Shown piece after piece: positions 30,940 to 38,075 of a stretch of 38,075 bases of DNA. Source of the DNA: Rhodococcus sp. (in: high G+C Gram-positive bacteria) (GTDB taxonomy: Bacteria > Actinomycetota > Actinomycetes > Mycobacteriales > Mycobacteriaceae); assembly GCF_023264675.1 (NCBI RefSeq), contig NZ_JAHFVG010000054.1, positions 1 through 38,075 of the forward strand, given 5' to 3'. The notes below the pieces were generated by a model. The model did no database searches, was not told the DNA's origin, and was given only the letters and a program-made list of their open reading frames with translations. The translations under genes were made by a program, and so were the position numbers. How positions within the stretch are numbered: the first letter of the stretch is position 1; each line of letters opens with the position of its first letter.

Positions 30940-32373
30940 ATGTCCCAGTCCAAGACACCCGAACTGACACCGGCGCTCGCACAACGAGTTCACCGGCATC
31001 ATGTCGTCATCATCGGCTCCGGGTTCGGGGGTCTGTTCGCTGCGAAACAGCTGCGTAAAGCCAACGTCGACGTCACATTGATCGCCAAGACCACCCATCA
31101 CCTGTTCCAGCCGCTGCTCTACCAGGTGGCCACCGGCATCCTCTCCGAAGGCGAGATCGCACCCTCGACCCGGATGATCCTCAAAGACCAGCACAACGCC
31201 TCGGTCATCCTCGGTGACGTCGGCGCGATCGACCTCGAGAACAAGACGGTCACCAGCCAGTTCCTCGAACGCATCACCGTCACCTCGTACGACAGCATCA
31301 TCGTCGCCGCCGGCGCCGGCCAGTCGTACTTCGGCAACGATCACTTCGCCGAATACGCCCCCGGTATGAAGACCATCGACGACGCCCTCGAACTCCGCGG
31401 CCGTATCATCGGCGCATTCGATCAGGCCGAACTGTCCACCGATCCCGACGAGATCGAGCGCCTGCTCACCTTCGTCGTCGTCGGAGCCGGCCCCACCGGC
31501 GTCGAGATGGCCGGACAGATCGCCGAACTTGCGAACAAGACGCTCGACGGCGCCTACCGCCACATCGACAGCCGCAACGCCCACATCATCCTGCTCGACG
31601 CAGCCCCGAAGGTACTGCCGCCGTTCGCCGATTCCCTCGGCCAGGCCGCCGCCACGCGCCTGAAGAAGATGGGCGTCGACATCCAGCTCGGCGCGATGGT
31701 CACCGACCTCGACGCCGACGGCCTCACCGTCAAAGATGCCGATGGCACCGTTCGCCGGATCTCCTCGCGCACCAAGGTCTGGTCCGCCGGCGTCGCCGCC
31801 AGCCCGCTCGGTAAGACTCTCGCCGAGCAGTCCGGCGCGGAGATCGATCGCGCCGGCCGGGTCCTCGTCAACGCCGACCTGACCCTGCCCGGTCATCCCG
31901 AGGTCTTCGTCGTCGGCGACATGATGGCCCTGAACAAGCTCCCCGGAGTCGCGCAGGTCGCGATCCAGGGCGGCCGCTACGCAGCCCGCGTCATCGAAGA
32001 CGGCGTCGAAGCTGTCCGCGCCGGCAAGACAGTGCCGGAGCGGGTGCCGTTCAAGTACTTCGACAAGGGATCGATGGCGACGGTGTCCCGCTTTTCCGCC
32101 GTCGCGCAGGTCGGGCCGATCAAGGTCACCGGCTTCATCGCTTGGGTGATGTGGCTGCTCGTCCACCTGCTCTACATCGTCGGCTTCCGTAGCCGCCTGA
32201 CCACCGTCATCTCCTGGCTGACGGCGTTCTTCTCCCGTGGCCGCGGCCAACTCGCCATCACCGAACAGCAGGTCGACGCCCGTCGAGCAATGGTCTACTT
32301 CACTGCTCCTGAAGCGGCTACTGCACCGGCACCAGAATCCGCCACGCGCCCACTGCAAGAGAGCCAAGCGTAA
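30940..32373 (+). CDS. ndh: Type II NADH:quinone oxidoreductase (NDH-2)
   Basis: A 477-residue FAD flavoprotein passing electrons from NADH to menaquinone without pumping protons. Two dinucleotide motifs are clear: HVVIIGSGFGGLFAAKQL (FAD, about residues 21-38) and FVVVGAGPTGVEMAGQ (NADH, about 177-192). FQPLLYQVATGILSEGEIAP and the quinone-side QVAIQGGRYAA are family hallmarks, and VFVVGDMMAL is the second FAD contact. The C-terminal hydrophobic region (VTGFIAWVMWLLVHLLYIVG) anchors it to the membrane, as in mycobacterial Ndh. AGAAGGA precedes the ATG. Its last 56 bases overlap the end of the convergent metalloprotease gene. Confidence 0.92.
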   Translation: MSQSKTPELTPALAQRVHRHHVVIIGSGFGGLFAAKQLRKANVDVTLIAKTTHHLFQPLLYQVATGILSEGEIAPSTRMILKDQHNASVILGDVGAIDLENKTVTSQFLERITVTSYDSIIVAAGAGQSYFGNDHFAEYAPGMKTIDDALELRGRIIGAFDQAELSTDPDEIERLLTFVVVGAGPTGVEMAGQIAELANKTLDGAYRHIDSRNAHIILLDAAPKVLPPFADSLGQAAATRLKKMGVDIQLGAMVTDLDADGLTVKDADGTVRRISSRTKVWSAGVAASPLGKTLAEQSGAEIDRAGRVLVNADLTLPGHPEVFVVGDMMALNKLPGVAQVAIQGGRYAARVIEDGVEAVRAGKTVPERVPFKYFDKGSMATVSRFSAVAQVGPIKVTGFIAWVMWLLVHLLYIVGFRSRLTTVISWLTAFFSRGRGQLAITEQQVDARRAMVYFTAPEAATAPAPESATRPLQESQA

Positions 32374-33022
32374 CCAGCAGGAACAGCCCGACCCAGACGA
32401 TCCCCGGCAGGAACGTCAGGCGGGCCAACTGATCGGCGTCGGAGTCCCGTGCCCGTCCCGCACTGCGAGATCGCTGCAGTTCGAGAACGGGTCGCGGGCC
32501 CGCGATCAGCAAGAAGAACGTGATGAAATACGCGGCCGCCACCTGCTGCTCACCGTTACCCCACCACGAGACCGCGAAGAGCAGCGCCCCGACGACCACC
32601 AGCGACAGCAGCCCGTACAGGTTGCGAATCATCAGCAACATCAACGCGATCGAGACCACCCCGATCCACAGCACCGCAATCGCATGCTGGGTGCCGAGCA
32701 CGAATGCATACGCCAGCCCCAACAGCGACGGCCCCACGTAGCCCGCGAACGTCATCACGATGACGCCGAGGCCCGTCGGCTTGCCCTTGGAAATCGCGAC
32801 CCCGGACGTGTCGTGGTGGAGCCGTAGACCCACCAGCTGCCTGCCGGTGATCAGCGCGAAGAACAGATGCGCGCCCTCGTGCGCGATCGTCACCACGTTG
32901 CGCGCGATCCTCCAGGTCTGCGGGATCAGCACGATCGCCAGCGCGACCAAAGCCGCTACCTGCACGATCCACACCGGAGGATCAGGACTTACCGCGGAGA
33001 TGCGGTCCCAGAATTCAGACAC
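32318..33022 (-). CDS. M50B-type membrane metalloprotease-like protein
   Basis: A 234-residue membrane protein with about six hydrophobic segments. The zinc-protease motif HEGAH (His48, Glu49, His52) sits in RNVVTIAHEGAHLFFALITG at the membrane face. The following SGVAISKGKPTGLGVIVMTFAG region fits the peptidase M50B family found across actinobacteria. The second conserved site, usually with an Asp, is not clearly identifiable, so proteolysis is not proven. It starts with GTG (complement of 33020-33022). It overlaps ndh tail to tail by 56 bases and is divergent from the binding-protein gene at 33132. Confidence 0.78.
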   Translation of the reverse strand: MSEFWDRISAVSPDPPVWIVQVAALVALAIVLIPQTWRIARNVVTIAHEGAHLFFALITGRQLVGLRLHHDTSGVAISKGKPTGLGVIVMTFAGYVGPSLLGLAYAFVLGTQHAIAVLWIGVVSIALMLLMIRNLYGLLSLVVVGALLFAVSWWGNGEQQVAAAYFITFFLLIAGPRPVLELQRSRSAGRARDSDADQLARLTFLPGIVWVGLFLLVTLGSLAVGAWRILVPVQ

Positions 33023-33059
33023 AGTTCAGTATGCCGCGGCGGTGAGATCTGCCCGCGAC

Positions 33060-33075
33060 CACAAAGACCTTTGTG
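33060..33075. promoter_or_regulatory. Operator-like palindrome in the tctC-type gene's upstream region
   Basis: CACAAAG (33060-33066) and CTTTGTG (33069-33075) form a perfect 7-2-7 inverted repeat in the 109-base divergent region. It is A/T-rich for this genome. A site for the downstream CitB-type response regulator is a possibility. Confidence 0.55.
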
Positions 33076-33092
33076 TCCAATGGTTTCGTATA

Positions 33093-33108
33093 CGTGACGG
33101 CCGTCACG
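33093..33108. promoter_or_regulatory. Perfect 16-base palindrome, CRP/GlxR-like
   Basis: CGTGACGGCCGTCACG is fully self-complementary and contains GTGA-N6-TCAC, the core of actinobacterial Crp/GlxR sites. It lies 23 bases before the binding-protein start codon. Confidence 0.5.
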
Positions 33109-33131
33109 ACCATCGGTCAAGATGAATCATC

Positions 33132-34136
33132 ATGACATTTCCGACCGCACCCGCTGCAGCCTTGACGCGAAGACGCGCGCTGGCTGCCATCGGCATGCTC
33201 CCCGCCGCCGTGCTCGCCGGCTGCGGGTTCGGTCGGTCCACGGATCGTCCCGAGGGTCTCCGGTTGCTGATCCCCAACATTCCCGGCGGCGGTTACGACC
33301 ACACCGCTCGCACCATGGCACGCATCCTCGAGCAGAACGATCTGACCGGGCCGATCGAGAGATTCAATGTCGTCGGCGGGGGCGGATCCGTCGCCCTGGC
33401 GCGGTTGATGCGCGAGGCCGGTAACGAGAAGTTGCTGGCAATGGCCGGAGTCGGCGTCGTCGGAGCTGCTCAGGTCAACGGTTCACCGTGGAGACTGTCC
33501 GACGCAACCGCCCTCGCCCGTGTCGTCGACGAGCCCGCCTCGATCGTCGTCCGCGCCGACAGTCCGTTCGCTACGGCAGGCACGCTCGTTGCCCAATGGC
33601 GAAGCAGACCAGCCGCTTTCGCGGTCGGCGCGGGTTCGGCGGTCGGTGGACCCGATTACATCTTCGCCCTCGAGGTGGCCCGAGCCGCGGGCCTCGATAC
33701 CGCCGCGTTGAGAGTCCTCGCCTACGACGGTGCAGGCGACCTGCTGGCGGCCCTGCTCGACGGGAGTGTGGACGTGGCCTTCGCGGGATCGGGTGAGTAC
33801 CTCGACAGAATCGACGACGGCGCCCTGCGGATGCTGGCAGTCTCCCGGACGACCAGCGGACCGACACAAGACGTCCCGACTCTCACCGCTTCGGGGATCG
33901 ATATCGAATTCACCAATTGGCGCGGGTTTTTCGCTCCGCCCGGTATTTCCGAGCAGGCACGAGAACGCCTCATCACTGCGCTGTCGACTGCCCATGCAAG
34001 CCCCGAATGGGAGTCCGCCCTCGAAAGTCACGGCTGGATCGACACCTTCACCGCCGGTGACGAATTCACCGATTTTCTACGCGCCGAGGATCTGCGCATG
34101 ACTCGCACACTGACCGAGCTCGGTATAGCCAAGTAG
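33132..34136 (+). CDS. Orphan Bug/TctC-family substrate-binding lipoprotein
   Basis: A 334-residue binding protein of the tripartite tricarboxylate transporter type. The N-terminus has RRR (13-15) and a lipobox VLAGC giving Cys31. The mature domain begins LRLLIPNIPGGGYDHTARTM, the Bug-family ligand loop, with VGGGGSVALARLM and AVGAGSAVGGPDYIFALEVA further on, and ends in a standard Bug C-lobe. Bug proteins bind carboxylates such as citrate. No TctA or TctB gene is near; instead a GntP permease and a CitA/CitB-type two-component pair follow on the same strand. It may feed or, more likely, inform the sensor kinase, as shown for the Bordetella BctC-BctE pair. The start lacks a strong ribosome site. 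Confidence 0.85.
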   Translation: MTFPTAPAAALTRRRALAAIGMLPAAVLAGCGFGRSTDRPEGLRLLIPNIPGGGYDHTARTMARILEQNDLTGPIERFNVVGGGGSVALARLMREAGNEKLLAMAGVGVVGAAQVNGSPWRLSDATALARVVDEPASIVVRADSPFATAGTLVAQWRSRPAAFAVGAGSAVGGPDYIFALEVARAAGLDTAALRVLAYDGAGDLLAALLDGSVDVAFAGSGEYLDRIDDGALRMLAVSRTTSGPTQDVPTLTASGIDIEFTNWRGFFAPPGISEQARERLITALSTAHASPEWESALESHGWIDTFTAGDEFTDFLRAEDLRMTRTLTELGIAK

Positions 34137-34155
34137 AAATCCTCCACCAGCACAA

Positions 34156-34176
34156 CCGGATTCGGTATGAATCCGG
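34156..34176 (+). terminator. Intercistronic hairpin between binding-protein and permease genes
   Basis: CCGGATTC (34156-34163) and GAATCCGG (34169-34176) pair perfectly around GGTAT, 20 bases after the tctC-type stop. There is no T run. It may be a weak terminator or an mRNA-stabilising end that makes the lipoprotein more abundant than the permease. A second small repeat, CACTG/CAGTG, follows at 34184-34199. Confidence 0.5.
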
Positions 34177-34250
34177 GTCACAGCACTGCCGCGACAGTGG
34201 CATGCAACGAAGTATTCAAAGAAACGAAGAATTCAAGGAAAGGACTTGTC

Positions 34251-35636
34251 GTGGACGACTGGGTACAGACCCTTTCCACACCGGCACTGTTGTCGATCGC
34301 CGTAGTAGCAATCGCGGTTCTGCTACTGCTCATCATCAAGCTGAAGCTTCACCCGCTGCTCGCCTTGGTGATCGTCTCGATAGCAACGGCATTCGCTGCG
34401 CGCATCCCGATCTCCGAGATCCAGGATGTCCTGATCGACGGTTTCGGCAAGACGTTGGGTGAGGTCGCCCTCCTCGTCGGGCTCGGGGCGATGTTCGGCC
34501 GACTGGCCGAGGTCAGCGGAGGCGCACAGTCGTTGTCCGACGCCCTGGTTCGACGATTCGGCGACAAACACGCGCCGTTCGCGCTCGGTGTCGCCTCGCT
34601 GTTGTTCGGCTTTCCGATCTTCTTCGACGCTGCGTTCATGGTGATGCTTCCGATCATCTTCAGCGTCGCGCGCCGCCTGGGTGGAAGCGTTCTGCTCTAC
34701 GCTCTGCCTGCCGCGGCCGCACTGTCGACAATGCACGTTTTCCTGCCACCACATCCCGGGGCCGTCGCGTCGACGATCCTCCTCGGGGGCGACGTCGGAC
34801 TCACGATCCTGATCGGCATCCTGGTCGCGGTACCTACCTGGTTCATCGCCGGTTACCTGTACGGCACGTTCATCGGTAAGCGAATCTACCTTCCGGTCCC
34901 CGATCTACTGAGCGGCGGAGCGAAGGTCGAGACCGTCGAGAACCCGCCCAAACCCTCCACGATCATTGCGCTCCTCATGCTGCCGCTGCTGCTGATCTTC
35001 GCGAACACGGCGTTGACGACCGCGGCCCGCACCGGTTCGCTGGACGAGAACTCGCCCTGGGTCACCGTCCCGCAGGTCATCGGCTCCACCCCGGTCGCGC
35101 TTCTCATCACCGTCCTCGTCTCCATCGTCGTTCTCGGCCTACGACGCGGTCGAACCGCGGCATACGTCGAGGACCTCCTCGACAACGCACTGAAGCCCAT
35201 TGCTCCCGTCGTCCTCATCACCGGGGCAGGCGGCATGTTCGGTGCGGTACTCCTCGCCAGCGGAATCGGCGACGCCCTGGCCGACACTCTGAGAGACGTC
35301 GGCCTGCCTCTGATCGTGTCGACCTTCGTCGTTGCTGCCATCCTGCGTATTGCATTGGGCACCGCGACGGTGGCCATCACCACCTCGGCCGGTCTCCTCG
35401 GCGCCTCCATCATGGAAGCGGGGCTCAATCCGGTGCAGACGGTAGCCATGATCCTCGCGCTGGCCGCAGGTTCGTCGATCTTCCCGCACGTGAACGACGC
35501 CAGTTTCTGGCTGATCGGCAAGCTGCTCGGAATGGATGTTCCGACGACGTTCAAAACCTGGAGTGTCATCAAGACACTGATCTCGCTGGTCGGGTTCGCA
35601 CTGTCCAGTCTCGTGTTCGTCCTCGCATCGGTCTGA
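34251..35636 (+). CDS. GntP-family gluconate/sugar-acid:H+ symporter
   Basis: A 461-residue polytopic permease with about 12-14 transmembrane segments. Typical GntP blocks are LGAMFGRLAEVSGGAQSLSD, LLFGFPIFFDAAFMVMLPI, FLPPHPGAVAS, LITGAGGMFGAVLLASGIGD and GSSIFPHVNDASFWLIGKLL. The family imports gluconate and related sugar acids, sometimes other hydroxycarboxylates, with protons. The GTG at 34251 is preferred: AAAGGA lies six bases before it and the length then fits; the longer frame to an ATG at 34167 crosses the hairpin region. It lies between the binding lipoprotein and the sensor kinase (20 bases to the latter), which implies control by that two-component system. Confidence 0.88.
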   Translation: MDDWVQTLSTPALLSIAVVAIAVLLLLIIKLKLHPLLALVIVSIATAFAARIPISEIQDVLIDGFGKTLGEVALLVGLGAMFGRLAEVSGGAQSLSDALVRRFGDKHAPFALGVASLLFGFPIFFDAAFMVMLPIIFSVARRLGGSVLLYALPAAAALSTMHVFLPPHPGAVASTILLGGDVGLTILIGILVAVPTWFIAGYLYGTFIGKRIYLPVPDLLSGGAKVETVENPPKPSTIIALLMLPLLLIFANTALTTAARTGSLDENSPWVTVPQVIGSTPVALLITVLVSIVVLGLRRGRTAAYVEDLLDNALKPIAPVVLITGAGGMFGAVLLASGIGDALADTLRDVGLPLIVSTFVVAAILRIALGTATVAITTSAGLLGASIMEAGLNPVQTVAMILALAAGSSIFPHVNDASFWLIGKLLGMDVPTTFKTWSVIKTLISLVGFALSSLVFVLASV

Positions 35637-35656
35637 CGAACCGTAAGAATGAAGGA

Positions 35657-37258
35657 ATGAGCAACGTGTTTCGGCGCGGATGGACTCTGGCACAGCAGGT
35701 GCTTCTGCTGCAGCTGGCTGTCGTCGCCGTGGTTCTGCTCGCGGTGGCCGCCGTCTCTGTCCGCCAATCGTTCGAGGACTTCCGCGACAGTCAGGGCGGG
35801 CGGATGATCGCGGTTGCCGAGAACTTGGCCTCCACTCCCGTCGTGCGCGAGCAACTCTCGTCTCCGGATATCGGCCGAGTCCTGGCACCCGAGGTGGATC
35901 GCGCTGTCGATCTCTCGGGCGCCACCGAAGCCGACATCGTCTCGCCGGAAGCAGATGGATTCACCGTTCTCGCGTCGTCCGACCCGACTCGCCTCGGCAC
36001 GTTCGCCGAACTCGGATCGAGCGACGCGCCGAACGGGAGGGCGTGGAGCGGCGACGTCGACATCGACGGCAACCGGTTCATCTTCGGCCATGTTCCGGTT
36101 CTGTCCCCGACCGGCGACGTGGGTGCGATCGTTACCGTCGGCATCGCCTATCCATCGACGTGGGAACTCGTCGGCGACGCCGGAGCACCACTCGTGCTCT
36201 ACCTGGGTATCGGCGCCGGCCTCGGCCTGGCCGGATCATGGCTGCTCTCGCGCCGAGTCAAGACCCACACCCGCGGGCTGGAGATCGCCGAGATCGCCAA
36301 CCTTGCCGATCACCGAGATGCTCTGCTGCACAGCATCCGCGAAGGGGTGGTCGCCATCAATCCCGACGGGATCGTCACCGTACTCAACGACAGTGCGGCC
36401 GAACTTCTCGGGATCGACGTCGGCGCTTCGGCAGTCGGTCGCAGTGTCGACGACATTCCGCTCGAACCGGCGGTCCGCCGCTATCTGCGGGGGGATCACG
36501 ACAGCGGTGACGTCGTAATCCCCACTACCGAGCGGGTTCTGGTGCTGAGTCGACGTGCGGCGTCGAGCCACGGCCGGCGAATCGGCACGGTCACGACGAT
36601 GCGCGACAGCACGGAGTTGGCCCGCATGCAGAGTCAACTGTCCTCGCACAAGTCCGTCACCGACACACTGCGCGCACAAACCCACGAGTTCGCCAACCAG
36701 CTACACACGATCTCCGGGCTCGAGCAGTTGGGCGATCATCGCGCCGTGACCGAGTTCGTCGGCGCCCTGACCCGACGTCGCGCGGAAATCAGTGACGCTG
36801 TGACACAGCGGATTTCCGACCCGGCGGTCGCCGCACTTCTCATCGCCAAGACGTCACTCGCCGCGGAGACCGGGGTGAGCCTCGAACTCGATCCGACCTC
36901 GCATCTGACCGGCCTCGATTCGATGTTCGCCACCGACATCATCACGGTGCTCGGAAATCTGATCGACAATGCCGTCGACGCCTCCGCCGGCAGCGAGGGT
37001 GCCCGAGTCGTCGTGCTGGTCGACGACGCCGACGGAATCGACATCGAAGTCTCGGACTCCGGCCCCGGCGTCGCCGCCGATATGCGGGCCGAGGTGTTCT
37101 CGCGCGGCGTCACCTCGAAACCGGAGGCGCCGGGAGGTCGCGGCATCGGCCTCGCCCTCGTCCGCATCGTGAGCACGCAGCACGGCGGATCGGCCGGCGT
37201 CACCACTGCACCCGACACCGGAGGTGCGCTGTTCACGGTGCACATCCCTCATCGATAG
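35657..37258 (+). CDS. CitA/DcuS-type sensor histidine kinase
   Basis: A 533-residue membrane kinase. TM1 is about residues 15-36, an extracytoplasmic PAS-like domain about 40-172 and TM2 about 177-198. A cytoplasmic PAS domain (about 214-315) precedes the dimerisation helix with His343 in LRAQTHEFANQLHTISGL, the CitA/DcuS-type H-box. The ATPase domain shows NLIDNAVDA, DSGPGV and GGRGIGLALV. In DcuS the outer domain carries R-Y-S-H for the carboxylate; the aligned stretch here is V-L-A-S (104-107), so direct binding of citrate or C4-dicarboxylate in the known manner is doubtful. The regulator gene follows after 11 bases. Confidence 0.9.
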   Translation: MSNVFRRGWTLAQQVLLLQLAVVAVVLLAVAAVSVRQSFEDFRDSQGGRMIAVAENLASTPVVREQLSSPDIGRVLAPEVDRAVDLSGATEADIVSPEADGFTVLASSDPTRLGTFAELGSSDAPNGRAWSGDVDIDGNRFIFGHVPVLSPTGDVGAIVTVGIAYPSTWELVGDAGAPLVLYLGIGAGLGLAGSWLLSRRVKTHTRGLEIAEIANLADHRDALLHSIREGVVAINPDGIVTVLNDSAAELLGIDVGASAVGRSVDDIPLEPAVRRYLRGDHDSGDVVIPTTERVLVLSRRAASSHGRRIGTVTTMRDSTELARMQSQLSSHKSVTDTLRAQTHEFANQLHTISGLEQLGDHRAVTEFVGALTRRRAEISDAVTQRISDPAVAALLIAKTSLAAETGVSLELDPTSHLTGLDSMFATDIITVLGNLIDNAVDASAGSEGARVVVLVDDADGIDIEVSDSGPGVAADMRAEVFSRGVTSKPEAPGGRGIGLALVRIVSTQHGGSAGVTTAPDTGGALFTVHIPHR

Positions 37259-37269
37259 GATCGACGCCC

Positions 37270-37962
37270 ATGGCTGATCACCGGCGGACGTACGAGGTCC
37301 TCGTGGTCGACGACGACTTCATGGTCGCCGAAATTCACACACGGTTCGTCGACGCGACGCCGGGATTCCGCGCCGCGGGAACAGCCCATACCGCGTCCGA
37401 TGCCGTGCGTGCCGTGCGCGACACCGCGCCGGATCTGGTGCTCCTCGATGTCTACCTGCCCGACCGGTCCGGGCTCGACGCCCTCGCCGAACTGCGCAGC
37501 GAGGGTAACGGTGTCGCCGTCATCGTCATCACCGCCGCCCGCGAACTCGATACCGTCAGCCGAGCTTTGCACGGCGGAGCCGCGGACTACTTGGTGAAAC
37601 CCTTCGAGTACCCCCAGCTGCTGGAGAAGCTCGAGAACTTCCGTCGCCGCGCCCAGACACTCGCCGACCCCGCGGGTATCGATCAAACTGCCATCGACTC
37701 GTTGTTCGGCTCTGCTCGTCCACCCACTGTTCCGGCCGCACTCCCCAAGGGCCTCAGCACCGAAACAGCGCGGCTCGTACTCGACACCGTGCGCGCGACC
37801 GGGGAAGTCTCGGCCAGCGAATGCGCGGAAGCAGCCGGCCTGTCCCGAGTCAGCGTGCGCCGCTACCTCGAATACCTCGCATCCACCGGAGCGTTGGACG
37901 TCCGGCTCGAATACGGTCGGGCGGGGCGGCCGGTGCATCGGTACAGCATTTCCGCCATGTGA
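37270..37962 (+). CDS. CitB/DcuR/DpiA-type response regulator
   Basis: A 230-residue two-domain regulator. The receiver has the acidic pocket VVDDD (14-16), phospho-acceptor Asp60 in LVLLDVYLPD, Thr88 and Lys110 in DYLVKPF. The C-terminal domain has a helix-turn-helix (SASECAEAAGLSRVSVRRYLEYL) of the CitB/DcuR class. Phosphorylation by the neighbouring kinase should activate the binding-protein and permease genes; the palindrome at 33060-33075 is a candidate target. The stop codon lies in a repeat shared with the end of the TSUP gene (8666-8687). Confidence 0.92.
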   Translation: MADHRRTYEVLVVDDDFMVAEIHTRFVDATPGFRAAGTAHTASDAVRAVRDTAPDLVLLDVYLPDRSGLDALAELRSEGNGVAVIVITAARELDTVSRALHGGAADYLVKPFEYPQLLEKLENFRRRAQTLADPAGIDQTAIDSLFGSARPPTVPAALPKGLSTETARLVLDTVRATGEVSASECAEAAGLSRVSVRRYLEYLASTGALDVRLEYGRAGRPVHRYSISAM

Positions 37963-37979
37963 GTGCGAATACATGGCGG
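37952..37979 (+). terminator. Hairpin at the end of the two-component operon
   Basis: CCGCCATGT (37952-37960) and ACATGGCGG (37971-37979) pair perfectly around ten bases. The hairpin contains the regulator's stop codon and 22 bases (37953-37974) identical to 8666-8687. Unlike the copy at 8668-8715, the long right arm is absent; transposase sequence begins three bases further on. Confidence 0.65.
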
Positions 37980-37981
37980 GT

Positions 37982-38075
37982 TCAATCGGTGGTCGCAACG
38001 AGCGCCGTGTTGTAGTCCTGCACGAATTCGGTGAAGGCCTTGGTGGGAGTCTTCCATGTCAGGGTCTTGCGTGGG
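37982..38075 (-). mobile_element. IS30-family transposase, C-terminal fragment (runs off the window)
   Basis: On the minus strand the last 30 codons of an open frame read PRKTLTWKTPTKAFTEFVQD and then ten more residues ending TTD before TGA (37982-37984). RKTL-WKTP-A(F) is the typical C-terminal signature of IS30-family transposases. The rest lies beyond the edge, so it is not known whether the element is whole. No terminal inverted repeat can be defined from the few bases left between the stop and the hairpin at 37979. Confidence 0.75.

Noticed and set aside
30829..32367. A 512-codon open frame on the minus strand
   Set aside because: It is antisense to the NDH-2 gene, which has clear FAD and NADH motifs. 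Its product is Asp/Gly/Val repetitive with no domain.
1..38075. CRISPR arrays, tRNA/rRNA genes, prophage
   Set aside because: No regularly spaced direct repeats, no cloverleaf or rRNA sequence recognised, and no phage structural or integrase genes. The only mobile DNA is the IS30-type fragment at the right edge.

Overview
The window is high-GC actinobacterial DNA, best matched to a Rhodococcus-type mycolic-acid actinomycete (possibly the R. fascians clade; this genus call is inference). The reasons are a FadE25-type acyl-CoA dehydrogenase, a 13E12/DUF222 gene with a mycobacterial-type SOS box, many TetR regulators and short-chain dehydrogenases, frequent GTG/TTG starts, ATGA overlaps, and several promoters placed so that the mRNA would be leaderless. 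No rRNA, tRNA or CRISPR was seen. Coding density is high and the two ends of the window are cut inside genes.

Layout. 1-2006 (minus): the start of a DUF222/HNH gene under a LexA-like box, then a universal stress protein coupled to a D-2-hydroxyacid dehydrogenase. 2277-8715 (plus): a complete dipeptide-type ABC importer (lipoprotein, two permeases, two ATPases) translationally coupled to a TSUP/TauE-like permease, closed by a very long hairpin. 8720-10841: a xylulokinase divergent from a TetR regulator. 10939-13108 (plus): a two-gene beta-oxidation operon (FadE25-like, 3-hydroxyacyl-CoA dehydrogenase) whose promoter is bracketed by two matching palindromes and which ends in a textbook terminator. 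13159-17657: two plus-strand SDRs, then minus-strand acyltransferase, FabG and acyltransferase genes; a short copy of an SDR 3' end lies between them.

17680-26232: an L-rhamnose locus. A six-gene minus-strand operon (ATPase, two permeases, lipoprotein, L-rhamnose isomerase, AraA-like isomerase) diverges from a LacI regulator. The 206-bp control region carries two matching LacI operators, a CRP/GlxR-like site and a promoter. No rhamnulokinase or rhamnulose-phosphate aldolase is present here. Next come a yeast-type cytosine deaminase, an SDR divergent from a TetR gene, and a second TetR divergent from an alpha/beta hydrolase plus bicupin operon that looks like flavonol (quercetin) cleavage. Rhamnose uptake and flavonol cleavage together suggest use of plant flavonol glycosides, but this is inference.

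30940-38075: a type II NADH dehydrogenase, a convergent M50B-type membrane metalloprotease, then a four-gene plus-strand cluster: an orphan Bug/TctC-type binding lipoprotein, a GntP-family permease, a CitA/DcuS-type sensor kinase and a CitB/DcuR-type response regulator. There is no TctA or TctB, and the kinase sensor domain lacks the usual Arg/His anion-binding motif. I therefore propose that the lipoprotein is a co-sensor for the kinase; this is the most interesting system in the window. The right edge holds the C-terminus of an IS30-type transposase.
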